A stretch of 64,000 nucleotides of DNA from an uncultured Polaribacter sp. (GCF_947496195.1 NZ_CANMBY010000002.1:310001-374000); one strand, 5' to 3'. Counted from the first letter of the stretch, positions 9,959 through 19,195 are shown. Notes: a model not told the origin generated them from the sequence alone. Numbers and translations are program-made.

Positions 9959-11191
9959 ATGACGCAATTATTTATCAATATAAAAGAGTTAATTCAAGTT
10001 AGAGACTTAGAAGTTTTGAAAGTTTCTGGTACTGCAATGAAGATTTTACCAACTCTAAAAAATGCCTTTTTACTAGTTGAAGATAATATAATTATCGATT
10101 ATGGTTTAATGCAAAATGCTCCTAATTCTATTGATAATGTTATTGATTGTAATGGAAAAATGATTTTACCTACTTGGGTAGATTCACATACACATATAGT
10201 ATTTGCAGGTAATAGAGAACAAGAATTTGTAGACAGAATCAAAGGTTTAACCTATGAAGAGATTGCTAATAAAGGAGGTGGAATTTTAAATTCTGCTAAA
10301 AAACTACAAGAAACCTCTTTTGAAGATTTATATCAGCAATCTGCAAATCGATTAGAAGAAGTCATGACCCTAGGTACAGGTGCTATTGAAATAAAATCTG
10401 GTTATGGCTTAACTGTTGATTCAGAAATAAAAATGCTTAGCGTTATTAAAAAACTAAAAAAAAATTATAGTATTCCTATAAAATCTACTTTTTTAGGAGC
10501 TCATGCATTACCAACTGAATTCAAAAATAACAAACAAGGATATATTGATTTGATAATCCAAGAAATGTTACCTAAAATTACCAAAGAAAATCTAGTAGAT
10601 TTTATAGATATTTTCTGTGAAAAAGGGTATTTTTCAGTTGAAGACACTGAGCAAATTATAGAAGCTGCAAAGAAATATGGATTAAGATCAAAAATTCATG
10701 TGAATCAGTTTCATAGTATTGGTGGTATTAAGATTGCTACAAAACACAATGCGCTTTCTGTTGATCATTTAGAAATTTTAAATGATGATGATTTACATTA
10801 TTTAAAAAATTCTGAAACAATGCCTGTTGCACTTCCCTCCTGTTCTTTTTTCTTAGGAATTCCTTATACACCAGCTAGAAAAATAATTGATAATGGTTTG
10901 CCATTAGCCTTGGCTTCAGATTATAACCCAGGTTCTACACCATCAGGAAATATGAATTTTGTTGTGGCTACTGCTTGTATAAAAATGAAATTAACACCAG
11001 AAGAAGCTATAAATGCAGCTACAATTAATGGTGCTTATGCCTTAAATATTTCTAACAAAGTAGGAAGTATAACTAGAGGAAAATTAGCCAATTTTATTAT
11101 TACCAAGAAAATTCCATCTTATGGATTTATTCCTTACAGTTTTGGTTCTAATTTAATTGATTCAGTATTTATTAACGGACAGAAGGTTTAA
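9959..11191 (+). CDS. hutI: Imidazolonepropionase
   Basis: Amidohydrolase of histidine catabolism that opens 4-imidazolone-5-propanoate to N-formimino-L-glutamate. The 410 residues match the family. The metal-binding HTH is at H77 and H79 (VDSHTHIVFAGNREQEF); further family blocks are EIKSGYGL, TFLGAHALP, IHVNQFHSIGG and ALASDYNPGSTPSGN, the last carrying the metal-binding aspartate. The other hut genes (hutH, hutU, hutG) are absent from this window, so the pathway is dispersed. The next gene's ATG overlaps the hutI stop by one base, which indicates translational coupling. Confidence 0.95.
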   Translation: MTQLFINIKELIQVRDLEVLKVSGTAMKILPTLKNAFLLVEDNIIIDYGLMQNAPNSIDNVIDCNGKMILPTWVDSHTHIVFAGNREQEFVDRIKGLTYEEIANKGGGILNSAKKLQETSFEDLYQQSANRLEEVMTLGTGAIEIKSGYGLTVDSEIKMLSVIKKLKKNYSIPIKSTFLGAHALPTEFKNNKQGYIDLIIQEMLPKITKENLVDFIDIFCEKGYFSVEDTEQIIEAAKKYGLRSKIHVNQFHSIGGIKIATKHNALSVDHLEILNDDDLHYLKNSETMPVALPSCSFFLGIPYTPARKIIDNGLPLALASDYNPGSTPSGNMNFVVATACIKMKLTPEEAINAATINGAYALNISNKVGSITRGKLANFIITKKIPSYGFIPYSFGSNLIDSVFINGQKV

Positions 11192-11685
11192 TGCTATTTC
11201 AACTTTTTTCAAGAATAAAATTTTTACTTAGCTCTACAAACCAACATGGAGTTCACTCCCCTTTTGTCTTTGACTTTGTCACAAAAGGGTTATACAAAAA
11301 GTCAATATTCACAAATGAAATAGATAAATATCTTGAACTTAATTCTCTTCCTAAAAAAGAGAAAAAAATTCTTTCTAATATCATTACTTACTTTAATGTA
11401 AAAGAATTTTATTTTAATAATAAATCACAAATAAGCACTTTAAATAACGAATTTAAATTGCTTTATTTCAGAAACATAACTGAAGAAGAAATTATTAATT
11501 CTAATTTATTAAATGAAAATACAATTCTTATTTTTCATCATATTTATAAGAGTGATAAATCTTTAAAATTGTGGAATAATTTCCTTAAAAAACAATCTAA
11601 TATAGTAAGTATAGATTTATATTATTTTAGTTTACTTTTCTACAGACCACAACAAGCAAAAGAGCATTTTAAAATAAGAGTTTAA
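11191..11685 (+). CDS. Degenerate class I methyltransferase-like protein
   Basis: 164 residues translated from an ATG overlapping the hutI stop by one base. The N-terminus (STNQHGVHSPFVFDFVTKGLY) and C-terminus (SIDLYYFSLLFY, then QAKEHFKIRV) match a flavobacterial family usually annotated as SAM-dependent methyltransferase and, from memory, longer. The middle, where the glycine-rich SAM-binding loop and acidic residue would be expected, has no such motif, and the protein is very rich in N, K and I. I infer a shrunken copy that has lost methyltransferase activity but kept its ends. Confident as a coding gene, unsure of function. Confidence 0.65.
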   Translation: MLFQLFSRIKFLLSSTNQHGVHSPFVFDFVTKGLYKKSIFTNEIDKYLELNSLPKKEKKILSNIITYFNVKEFYFNNKSQISTLNNEFKLLYFRNITEEEIINSNLLNENTILIFHHIYKSDKSLKLWNNFLKKQSNIVSIDLYYFSLLFYRPQQAKEHFKIRV

Positions 11686-11709
11686 CACTTTCTTAAATAT
11701 TTAAGTTTG

Positions 11710-11717
11710 TATTTTTG
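11710..11717 (+). promoter_or_regulatory. -7 promoter element of the cobalamin adenosyltransferase gene
   Basis: TATTTTTG with only five bases before the ATG at 11723. A transcript starting at the usual distance would begin at or next to the start codon, so the mRNA is predicted to be leaderless. Confidence 0.6.
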
Positions 11718-11722
11718 CTCTT

Positions 11723-12295
11723 ATGAAAATTTACACAAAAACAGGAGATAAAGGTACAACTGCTTTATATGGAGGTACTAGAGTAAAAAAGTACAATCTT
11801 AGAATAGATAGTTATGGAACTGTAGATGAGTTAAACTCATATATTGGCCTTATAAAAGATCAAGAAATTAGTGATACTGTTAAAGAAGTATTGTTAAGAA
11901 TTCAGAACGAGCTTTTTACTTTAGGTGCTATGTTAGCAACTCCACCAGAAAAAGAAACTCTAAAGTCTGGTAAAGAGCGTTTAAACATTCCAAAAGTAAA
12001 TGAAAACAGCATAACATTCTTAGAAAATGAAATCGATAAAATGGATGAGGAATTGCCTCAAATGACACATTTTATACTACCTGGTGGTCATCAAGCAGTG
12101 TCATTCTGTCACGTTGCAAGGTGTGTTTGCAGACGTGCAGAACGTTTATGTGTAGAGTTAAATGATGAAGAAAATATTAATAGTGACATATTAAAGTATT
12201 TAAACAGACTTTCTGACTTTCTTTTTACGTTGGCACGAAAGTTGTCTAAAGACTTATCAGTAGAGGAAATTAAATGGATTCCTCAAAAAAATTAA
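11723..12295 (+). CDS. Cob(I)yrinic acid a,c-diamide adenosyltransferase, PduO type
   Basis: Transfers adenosyl from ATP to cob(I)alamin to make coenzyme B12. The 190-residue protein has the PduO-type N-terminal ATP-binding signature (KIYTKTGDKGTTALYGG, residues 2-18), the YGTVDELNSYIG helix and the C-terminal RCVCRRAERLCVEL segment with its conserved arginines. No corrinoid biosynthesis gene lies beside it, so it probably serves adenosylation of salvaged cobalamin, for example for methylmalonyl-CoA mutase. The -7 promoter element ends five bases before the ATG. Confidence 0.95.
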   Translation: MKIYTKTGDKGTTALYGGTRVKKYNLRIDSYGTVDELNSYIGLIKDQEISDTVKEVLLRIQNELFTLGAMLATPPEKETLKSGKERLNIPKVNENSITFLENEIDKMDEELPQMTHFILPGGHQAVSFCHVARCVCRRAERLCVELNDEENINSDILKYLNRLSDFLFTLARKLSKDLSVEEIKWIPQKN

Positions 12296-12413
12296 CGTTC
12301 TTTTTTTTATTGATATTTAAAGATATTATATTTTTTTTTAATTCACACACCTCTGATTACAAGTGACTTAAACAATACTGAAATATCTTTAATGTATATT
12401 TCTTAAAAAAGAC

Positions 12414-12443
12414 TTGCATAATTAAGTAAAAAAATTATTTTTG
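12414..12443 (+). promoter_or_regulatory. Promoter of the DUF2795 gene
   Basis: TTG (12414-12416), 19-base spacer, TATTTTTG (12436-12443): a full match to the Bacteroidetes consensus TTG-N17-23-TAnnTTTG, 21 bases before the ATG. The 169-base gap in front of this gene otherwise holds only AT-rich sequence with an 11-base inverted repeat. Confidence 0.7.
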
Positions 12444-12464
12444 CACCAAATTAAACAGTAAGAA

Positions 12465-12686
12465 ATGTATTGGACATTAGAATTAGCATCTTATTTAGCA
12501 GATGCACCTTGGCCAGCAACCAAAGATGAGTTAATAGATTACGCTATTAGAACAGGTGCTCCACTAGAAGTAGTAGAAAACCTACAAGATATCGAAGATG
12601 AAGGTGATGCATATGACTCAATTATCGAAATTTGGCCAGATTATCCTACAGAAGATGATTATCTCTGGAATGAGGATGAATACTAA
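12465..12686 (+). CDS. DUF2795 domain protein
   Basis: A 73-residue, very acidic protein matching the DUF2795 family of small bacterial proteins: the pattern YLADAPWPATKDELIDYAIRTGAP and then VVENLQDIEDEGDAY is typical. The C-terminal third is rich in D, E, W and Y (IEIWPDYPTEDDYLW). Function unknown; its position directly in front of secA, and the lack of a clear separate secA promoter, raises the possibility of partial cotranscription. It has a consensus promoter and is followed by a terminator hairpin. Confidence 0.88.
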   Translation: MYWTLELASYLADAPWPATKDELIDYAIRTGAPLEVVENLQDIEDEGDAYDSIIEIWPDYPTEDDYLWNEDEY

Positions 12687-12708
12687 ATGAAAACATCAAA
12701 AATATAAA

Positions 12709-12733
12709 AGTCTCAAAAGAGGCTTTTTTTTTT
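12709..12733 (+). terminator. Intrinsic terminator after the DUF2795 gene
   Basis: AGTCTC (12709-12714), AAAA loop, GAGGCT (12719-12724, with one G-U pair), then nine T. Because secA lacks an obvious promoter of its own, some read-through is likely. Confidence 0.75.
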
Positions 12734-12734
12734 G

Positions 12735-12824
12735 GTTTTATAAGACATAAAACTATTAAAATTTTTAGTTTTATAGCTCTTAAAATAATAATCAAACATA
12801 CAGTTATTTAATAACTGATAAAAC
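12735..12824 (+). promoter_or_regulatory. secA leader with mutually exclusive inverted repeats
   Basis: Two copies of GTTTTAT (12735-12741; 12768-12774, inside TAGTTTTAT) and two copies of its complement ATAAAAC (12747-12753, inside ATAAAACTA; 12818-12824) alternate in the 100 bases before secA, together with a separate hairpin CAGTTAT-TTA-ATAACTG (12801-12817). The second element can pair with the first or the third, and the last, only seven bases before the start codon, can pair with the third. The repeats are read directly; a regulatory role is inference. The sequence is AT-rich, so chance pairing is possible. Confidence 0.4.
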
Positions 12825-12831
12825 ATATAAA

Positions 12832-15800
12832 ATGAGCATTTTAAACTCTGTAATTAAACTTTTTGTAGGTGATAAGCAACAAAAAGATTTAAAGATTTTA
12901 CAACCAGTAGTAGAAAGTACCAAAAAATTTGAAGCAGAATTTGCAAAACTTTCTCATGACGAATTAAGAGGAAAAACCATTGAGTTCAAAAATAAAATTG
13001 CAGCAGCTACTGCAGAATTTAACTCAAAAATAGAAACTTTAGAAGAAGAAGCTAAATCTGCAGAAATAGATCGTCAAGAAGATATTTATGCTGAAATAGA
13101 TAACTTAAAAGATGAAGCTTATAAAATTTCTGAAGAAGTATTATTAGAAATAATGCCAGAAGCTTTTGCTGTAATGAAAGAAACAGCAAAACGTTTTGTA
13201 GAAAATGAAGAAATAGAAGTTACTGCAACTCCTTTTGACAGAGAATTATCTGCAGAAAGAGATAACATAACATTAGAAGACGATAAAGCTTATTGGGCTA
13301 ATTCTTGGGATGCAGCAGGTAAACCTGTTACTTGGGACATGGTTCATTATGATGTACAATTAATTGGTGGTTCTGTTTTACATCAAGGTAAGATAGCAGA
13401 AATGATGACAGGTGAAGGTAAAACTTTAGTATCTACACTCCCTGTTTACTTAAATGCTTTAACAGGTAATGGAGTTCATGTAGTAACCGTAAATGATTAT
13501 TTAGCAAAACGTGATAAAGCTTGGATGGGTCCAATTTTTGAATTCCATGGCTTATCTACAGACTGTATAGATTATCATCAGCCAAACTCAGATGCAAGAA
13601 GAAAAGCCTATAATGCAGATATTACCTATGGTACAAATAACGAATTTGGTTTCGATTATTTACGTGATAACATGGCTAGCTCTAAAGATGATTTAGTTCA
13701 AAGAGCTCCAAATTATGCAATTATTGATGAGGTTGATTCTGTTTTAATTGATGATGCAAGAACACCTTTAATTATCTCAGGACCAGTACCAAAAGGAGAC
13801 GTTCATGAATTTAATAAATTAAAACCTTTGGTTGCTGATTTAGTAACTCTTCAAAAACAACATTTAGTTAGTGTATTAGCTGAAGCTAAAAAGTTAATTG
13901 CTGCTGGTGATGATAAAGAAGGTGGTAAACTTTTATTAAGAGTATACAGAGGTTTACCAAAAAATAAAGCGTTAATTAAATTCTTATCTCAAGAAGGAAT
14001 TAAACAAATCTTACAAAAAACAGAAAACTTCTACATGCAAGACAACAATAAGTTGATGCCTGAAGTTGATGAAGATTTATGGTTTGTTGTTGAGGAGAAG
14101 AACAATCAAATTGATTTAACAGATAAAGGAATTGCACATTTATCAGAAAAAACAAATAACGATACTTTCTTTGTTTTACCTGATATTGGAGTAAAAATTG
14201 GAGAAATTGATGAATCTGAAGATGCTCCTGAGAAAAAAGCAGCACTAAAAGAAGAATTATACAAAGACTTTAGTATTAAGAGTGAGCGAATTCATACTAT
14301 GAATCAACTATTAAAAGCATATACTGTTTTTGAAAAAGATGTTGAGTATGTAGTGATGGATAATAAAGTAATGATTGTTGATGAGCAAACAGGACGTATC
14401 ATGGATGGTCGTCGTTATTCAGATGGATTACATCAAGCCATTGAAGCAAAAGAAAATGTAAAGATTGAAGATGCTACACAAACTTTTGCAACTGTTACTT
14501 TACAAAATTACTTTAGAATGTATCGTAAACTTTCTGGGATGACAGGTACTGCCATTACAGAAGCTGGTGAATTTTGGGAAATTTACAAATTAGATGTTGT
14601 TGAGATTCCTACAAACAAGCCAATAGCAAGAGATGATAAAGAAGATTTAGTTTACAAAACTGCTCGTGAAAAATACAATGCTGTTATAGATGATATTGTA
14701 AAACTTGTAGAACAAAAAAGACCTGTTTTAGTAGGTACAACTTCTGTAGAAATATCAGAATTATTAGGAAGAATGTTACAAATGCGTAAAATTCCTCATA
14801 ATATCTTAAATGCAAAATTACACAAACGTGAAGCAGATGTAGTTGCAGAAGCTGGAAAACCTGGGCAAGTAACTATTGCAACAAACATGGCTGGTCGTGG
14901 AACAGATATTAAATTAACAGAAGAAGTAAAAGCTGCTGGTGGTTTAGCTATTATTGGTACAGAAAGACACGATTCTAGACGAGTAGATAGACAGTTAAGA
15001 GGACGTGCAGGAAGACAAGGTGATGTGGGTTCTTCTCAGTTTTATGTAGCTCTAGATGATAATTTAATGCGTCTATTTGGTTCTGATAGAATTGCCAAAA
15101 TGATGGATAGAATGGGATTAAAAGAAGGTGAAGTAATTCAGCATTCTATGATTACCAAGTCTATTGAAAGAGCTCAAAAGAAAGTTGAAGAAAACAACTT
15201 CGGAATCAGAAAAAGATTATTAGAGTATGATGATATCATGAACGCTCAACGTGAGTTTGTTTACAAAAGAAGAAGACACGCTTTAGATGGTAAACGCTTA
15301 CAAGTTGATATTGCTAATATGATTTATGATACCTGTGAATCTATCGTAAATAGTAATAAAGGCGTAAAAGATTTTCAAAACTTTGAGTTTGAATTAATTC
15401 GTTTTTCTTCTATGACCTCTCCTTTCTCTGAAGAAGAATTTGAAAAGTTATCAGAAAAAGAAATTACAGATAAATTATACGAAATTATTACAGAACATTA
15501 CAAAAACAAAATTGCTAGAAATGCAGAAATTGCATTTCCAGTAATTAAAAATGTTTTTGAAAATGAGGGTGATAGATACGAACGTATTGTTGTGCCATTT
15601 ACAGATGGTATAAAAACATTACAAGTAGTTACTAACTTAAAAGAAGCTTACGAAAGTAATGGTAAATCATTAATAAATGATTTTGAAAAGAACATTACTC
15701 TAGCAATAATAGACGAAAACTGGAAAGATCATTTACGTAAAATGGATGATTTAAAACAGTCTGTACAAAATGCTTCTTATGAGCAAAAAGATCCTTTATT

Positions 15801-16170
15801 AATCTATAAGTTCGAGGCATTTGAATTGTTTAAAACTACTGTAGATGAAATAAATAAAGAAGTATTATCATTCTTGTTTAAAGGAGAATTACCAACACAA
15901 GATACTTCTCAAATATCTGAAGCTCGTCAACAAAAAAGAGAAAAATTAAATTTAAGAAAAGATGATGTTCAGAATTCTACTGAACAAGCTATTTCTAATT
16001 CTCGCCAACAACAACATGAGCCTGTAGAAACTATTGTACGTGAAAGACCAAAAATTGGTAGAAACGAACGAGTTACTATAAAAAATGTAATGAGTGGTGC
16101 TGAAAAAGAAGTAAAATATAAACAAGCCATTCCTTTAATTGAAAAGGGAGAATGGGTTTTAAAAAGCTAA
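12832..16170 (+). CDS. secA: Protein translocase ATPase SecA
   Basis: Motor of the Sec pathway that pushes unfolded preproteins through SecYEG. At 1112 residues it has the long Bacteroidetes form, with extra sequence in the N-terminal region and in the preprotein cross-linking domain (about residues 340-470). Walker A GEGKT is at 194-198 and the Walker B DEVD at 299-302; [18 protein letters not shown] and [12 protein letters not shown] mark the two nucleotide-binding folds. The C-terminus keeps the RPKIGRNE stretch that normally introduces the zinc-binding cysteine tail, but instead of the cysteines it continues [18 protein letters not shown] and ends WVLKS. A terminator follows 5 bases after the stop. 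Confidence 0.97.
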   Translation: MSILNSVIKLFVGDKQQKDLKILQPVVESTKKFEAEFAKLSHDELRGKTIEFKNKIAAATAEFNSKIETLEEEAKSAEIDRQEDIYAEIDNLKDEAYKISEEVLLEIMPEAFAVMKETAKRFVENEEIEVTATPFDRELSAERDNITLEDDKAYWANSWDAAGKPVTWDMVHYDVQLIGGSVLHQGKIAEMMTGEGKTLVSTLPVYLNALTGNGVHVVTVNDYLAKRDKAWMGPIFEFHGLSTDCIDYHQPNSDARRKAYNADITYGTNNEFGFDYLRDNMASSKDDLVQRAPNYAIIDEVDSVLIDDARTPLIISGPVPKGDVHEFNKLKPLVADLVTLQKQHLVSVLAEAKKLIAAGDDKEGGKLLLRVYRGLPKNKALIKFLSQEGIKQILQKTENFYMQDNNKLMPEVDEDLWFVVEEKNNQIDLTDKGIAHLSEKTNNDTFFVLPDIGVKIGEIDESEDAPEKKAALKEELYKDFSIKSERIHTMNQLLKAYTVFEKDVEYVVMDNKVMIVDEQTGRIMDGRRYSDGLHQAIEAKENVKIEDATQTFATVTLQNYFRMYRKLSGMTGTAITEAGEFWEIYKLDVVEIPTNKPIARDDKEDLVYKTAREKYNAVIDDIVKLVEQKRPVLVGTTSVEISELLGRMLQMRKIPHNILNAKLHKREADVVAEAGKPGQVTIATNMAGRGTDIKLTEEVKAAGGLAIIGTERHDSRRVDRQLRGRAGRQGDVGSSQFYVALDDNLMRLFGSDRIAKMMDRMGLKEGEVIQHSMITKSIERAQKKVEENNFGIRKRLLEYDDIMNAQREFVYKRRRHALDGKRLQVDIANMIYDTCESIVNSNKGVKDFQNFEFELIRFSSMTSPFSEEEFEKLSEKEITDKLYEIITEHYKNKIARNAEIAFPVIKNVFENEGDRYERIVVPFTDGIKTLQVVTNLKEAYESNGKSLINDFEKNITLAIIDENWKDHLRKMDDLKQSVQNASYEQKDPLLIYKFEAFELFKTTVDEINKEVLSFLFKGELPTQDTSQISEARQQKREKLNLRKDDVQNSTEQAISNSRQQQHEPVETIVRERPKIGRNERVTIKNVMSGAEKEVKYKQAIPLIEKGEWVLKS

Positions 16171-16174
16171 AAAT

Positions 16175-16209
16175 AAAAACCGTTTAGAAAATTCTAAACG
16201 GTTTTTTTT
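16175..16209. terminator. Bidirectional intrinsic terminator after secA
   Basis: Perfect 10-base arms CCGTTTAGAA (16180-16189) and its complement (16192-16201) with a two-base centre, five A on the left and eight T on the right. It also serves the converging minus-strand operon. Confidence 0.9.
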
Positions 16210-16233
16210 GGTTGAATAATTAATTTTTAATAA

Positions 16234-17214
16234 TTATTTTTTTCTAAGAAACACTTCACCAAAACCAGCATTCAATTTCATTTTAGTTTTTCCTACTCCA
16301 AATTTTAGTTTCATTTTGGTAGTTTTTTGCCAAACATCATTTACTTCTTCTTCCTCTAAAACTTTAAAATCTACATCACTATAAACAGACTTACCAATTA
16401 CATCTACCATTAAACTTGATTTATTTGGAATTTGCATATCTATAAACCCGTTATTACTATAAATTGAATATAAATTTTTTGGATATTTCTTTTCGAATTC
16501 TACAGTTACATTACCTCCAATTGTGTTTACTACAACTGGCCCTGTAACATCTTTTAGTTTTATATTATTTACACTTGATGATATTTCTGTTTCACCATCA
16601 AAATTACTTAACGAAGATGGATTTTTACTAGAGAAAAATCGATACTCTCCTGACCTATCTCTATCTGTACAATTATTTGTTTTCCAATTTAATTTTAAAG
16701 TGTTAGGTATTTTTACCAAATAACTTTCATTACTAGTCATTATAAACCCAACTTGACTTTGGTCTTTAAATAATAATTCATCACCATTTTGTTCTATAGT
16801 AAAATAAATCCCTAAATCAGAATTATTACTTTTAGTACCTAGTTTTTTTAGTCCTTTTTTACGTTCAGAATTATTACTTCTAAAAACTAATCTTCCTTTT
16901 ACAATAGAGTCAGATGAAGAACTACTAATTGATTGCGCTTTACCTACTCTTGCCAATTTATTTTTAGAAGAATTACTATAAGAGTATGTACCATTATTTC
17001 TAAAACCATTTACAACATAAACTGAGTTTTCTCCTTTTTTTTCATGTAAACTTTTTATAATTACTTCATCTCCATCATAACCTTCTATTTGAAAGTTTTT
17101 AGAAGAGCATATTTTTAAAGTTCCTTTGTTAAATTTTATTTTCTTTTCTTGGGCATTTAGTCCTAAAAAGGCAAATGCAATTAAGATTACTGTTATTTTT
17201 TGTAAATATTTCAT
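16234..17214 (-). CDS. Secreted DUF4097-like putative adhesin / envelope protein
   Basis: 326 residues with a signal peptide (1-21, ending LNAQ). The mature part is predicted beta-rich with repeated short strands and the pattern EGYDGDEVIIK near the start, resembling the DUF4097 beta-helix family found beside sigma/anti-sigma pairs in Bacteroidetes. The C-terminal half carries a run VVVNTIGGNVTVEF followed by further strand repeats ending KMKLNAGFGEVFLRKK. It is the last gene of a three-gene unit with an ECF sigma factor and a membrane HEAT-repeat protein, 4 bases behind the latter, so it is probably a regulated envelope component or sensor. Function inferred only from context. Confidence 0.65.
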   Translation of the reverse strand: MKYLQKITVILIAFAFLGLNAQEKKIKFNKGTLKICSSKNFQIEGYDGDEVIIKSLHEKKGENSVYVVNGFRNNGTYSYSNSSKNKLARVGKAQSISSSSSDSIVKGRLVFRSNNSERKKGLKKLGTKSNNSDLGIYFTIEQNGDELLFKDQSQVGFIMTSNESYLVKIPNTLKLNWKTNNCTDRDRSGEYRFFSSKNPSSLSNFDGETEISSSVNNIKLKDVTGPVVVNTIGGNVTVEFEKKYPKNLYSIYSNNGFIDMQIPNKSSLMVDVIGKSVYSDVDFKVLEEEEVNDVWQKTTKMKLKFGVGKTKMKLNAGFGEVFLRKK

Positions 17215-17218
17215 TGTA

Positions 17219-17830
17219 TTATTTTTTAATTTCTGCCATAGCTAAAGTTGCATTGTTTTTAACTATTGGAAAGGTTTGTTCACTATTTATAATTTTTTCA
17301 AGAGATTTTTGTGCACGGTTTTCTCTTAAAAAACTTACTGCTTTTATTAATTTTATTTGAACTAAAGGAACGTCTTCCTTTTCTAATGCTTTTATAAAAC
17401 TTTTTCTAATAGACTCATTTTTAGGAAATTTAAGTAATGCATCTATTGTTGCTATTTTTACATTAGTATTTTCGTCTTTATGTAAAATACTTAAAAGTGT
17501 TTCTATAATTTTATCATCTTCTTTAGCATATTCATCATTAAAAGTATAAACCCCTTCTAATCGTTTTCCTACAGATTCGTTTTCTAAATTAGAGAGTAAT
17601 TGTTGTTGCTTTTTGTTAATTTCTGGTTGATGATTAAACCAAACAAAAGTGGCTATTAATAATCCTAAAGAAGCAGCAACTGCTATGAATTTTAAGAATA
17701 CTACCTTTTGCTTTTTAGGTTGATGCAACTTATCTTTTAATAATTGCTCAAAATTAGCATCTGCTTTAGAAGACATTTTTTCCTCTTGGATTGCTGTTTT
17801 ATTTTGATGGATAAATTCTTTTAATTTCAT
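17219..17830 (-). CDS. Putative anti-sigma factor: single-pass membrane protein with HEAT-like repeats
   Basis: 203 residues. An N-terminal cytoplasmic segment of about 43 residues is followed by one transmembrane helix (about 44-65, FLKFIAVAASLGLLIATFVWF) and an extracytoplasmic helical region with HEAT-like repeats (about 90-200; for example NVKIATIDALLKFPKN and LVQIKLIKAVSFL). Its start overlaps the stop of the ECF sigma gene by four bases. Position, topology and coupling point to an anti-sigma factor that holds the sigma factor at the membrane; the N-terminal part does not show the classic zinc anti-sigma motif, so the assignment rests on context. Confidence 0.65.
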   Translation of the reverse strand: MKLKEFIHQNKTAIQEEKMSSKADANFEQLLKDKLHQPKKQKVVFLKFIAVAASLGLLIATFVWFNHQPEINKKQQQLLSNLENESVGKRLEGVYTFNDEYAKEDDKIIETLLSILHKDENTNVKIATIDALLKFPKNESIRKSFIKALEKEDVPLVQIKLIKAVSFLRENRAQKSLEKIINSEQTFPIVKNNATLAMAEIKK

Positions 17831-18360
17831 AATTCTTTATTTTTTATCAATTTTAAAAGCTGCTGCTTTCCTCTTCTAAATTGATTTCTAACTGTACTTT
17901 CTTTGATGTTTAATAGCTCTCCTATTTCTCTATGATTATAGTCTTCTATTAAATACAAAGACAATACTGTACTATATTTATCTTTTAGTTTATAAATGCA
18001 ATTTTTAATATCTACTACTGTTGTTGAAATAGAAATCTCATCTTCAACATCTTCTGGTTCATTTTCTAAGATTTCTAATTCATCAGTAATTATAAAATTA
18101 TATTTAGATCTTGCTATATCTAAAGATTTGTTTATTACTATTCTTTTTAACCAACCCCCTAAATTTGCATTTTCTTTTAATTGATGTATTTTTTCAAAAG
18201 CTTTTATAAAACAATCTTGCACAATATCTTCTGCCTCTTCTCTATTCTTTAGAATTCTTAAAGCTGCTCCTAACATCATATTTTTATAAGCATTATAAAC
18301 TTCTATTTGAGCTTTATAATTATTCTGTTTGCATTGTTTAATAAGTTGATTTGTATTCAA
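17827..18360 (-). CDS. RNA polymerase ECF sigma factor
   Basis: 177 residues with sigma region 2 (about 20-75: EAEDIVQDCFIKAFEKIHQL, then GGWLKRIVINKSLD) and sigma region 4 (about 115-170: DYNHREIGELLNIKESTV followed by RNQFRRGKQQL, a helix-turn-helix). It directs core polymerase to a small regulon. The frame starts with TTG at 18360; there is no in-frame ATG at the N-terminus. It is the first gene of the sigma - anti-sigma - secreted protein unit, an arrangement expected to be autoregulated. No RsiW-type gene is elsewhere in the window. Confidence 0.92.
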   Translation of the reverse strand: MNTNQLIKQCKQNNYKAQIEVYNAYKNMMLGAALRILKNREEAEDIVQDCFIKAFEKIHQLKENANLGGWLKRIVINKSLDIARSKYNFIITDELEILENEPEDVEDEISISTTVVDIKNCIYKLKDKYSTVLSLYLIEDYNHREIGELLNIKESTVRNQFRRGKQQLLKLIKNKEL

Positions 18361-18424
18361 AAGTTGGTTAAAGTTTGTTTACACTATAAGAACGGAAAAA
18401 TTTTAATTGTGTCGCAAAAAAAAT

Positions 18425-18454
18425 AAAAAAAACCGTTAAGAAAAATCTTAACGG
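18425..18454 (-). terminator. Intrinsic terminator of folE
   Basis: Arms CCGTTAAGA (18433-18441) and TCTTAACGG (18446-18454), AAAA centre; read on the minus strand it is followed by eight T. It separates folE from the sigma factor operon. Confidence 0.85.
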
Positions 18455-18483
18455 CTTTATTTGCTATTGTAATTAATTGATTA

Positions 18484-19173
18484 TCAATCGAAATCAGTTT
18501 CTAATTTAAGGTAATCTAAAAATTCTCTTTTGGTATCTTTTTCTTTAAACTTACCACCAAATTCAGCAGTTACTGTAGAACTTTCAATGTCTTTTATTCC
18601 TCTAGAATTTACACATAAGTGCTTTGCATCTATTACACATGCAACATCTTGAGTGCCTAATGCTTCTTGCATTGCTTGTACAACTTGCATCGTTAAACGT
18701 TCTTGAACCTGTGGTCTTTTAGAAAAATACTCAACAATTCTATTCATTTTAGAAAGACCAATTACTTTACCATCAGAAATGTAAGCAACATGTGCTCTAC
18801 CAACAATGGGTAATAAATGGTGCTCGCAAGTAGAATAGACAACTATGTTCTTTTCTACTAACATTTCACCATAATTATAGTTATTCTCGAAAGTAGATGC
18901 AGATGGTTTATTCTTAGGGTTTAAGCCCATAAAAATCTCATTTACAAAGGCTTTTGCTACTCTTTTTGGAGTACCTTGTAAGCTATCATCTGTTAAATCC
19001 ATACCTAAAGTGTGTAAAATATCTTTAACACTTTCTTGAATTTTACTAATTTTTTCTTCGTCAGAAATATCAAAAGCATCTGCTCTTAATGGAGTTTTTG
19101 CAGAAGTCCCTACATGGTTTTCTCCTATTTCTTCTAACCTTTCGTCATTCATTTTGCTGCTTATTTCAAACAT
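18484..19173 (-). CDS. folE: GTP cyclohydrolase I
   Basis: Converts GTP to 7,8-dihydroneopterin triphosphate, the first step of tetrahydrofolate (and queuosine-type) synthesis. The 229 residues include an N-terminal extension of about 45 residues, then the family core: STCEHHLLP with zinc and catalytic residues, GLSKMNRIVEYFSKRPQVQERLT, and the zinc cysteine in KHLCVNSRGI. A perfect -7 element lies in the 40-base gap behind hisS, and a terminator follows, so folE can be transcribed alone as well as from the hisS side. Confidence 0.97.
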   Translation of the reverse strand: MFEISSKMNDERLEEIGENHVGTSAKTPLRADAFDISDEEKISKIQESVKDILHTLGMDLTDDSLQGTPKRVAKAFVNEIFMGLNPKNKPSASTFENNYNYGEMLVEKNIVVYSTCEHHLLPIVGRAHVAYISDGKVIGLSKMNRIVEYFSKRPQVQERLTMQVVQAMQEALGTQDVACVIDAKHLCVNSRGIKDIESSTVTAEFGGKFKEKDTKREFLDYLKLETDFD

Positions 19174-19195
19174 TTCAATCGTAATTTTGAGAATG

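Noticed and set aside
11600-11722. Cobalamin riboswitch before the adenosyltransferase
   Set aside because: The 37-base gap is too short, no B12-box-like sequence is seen and the promoter element lies five bases before the start codon.
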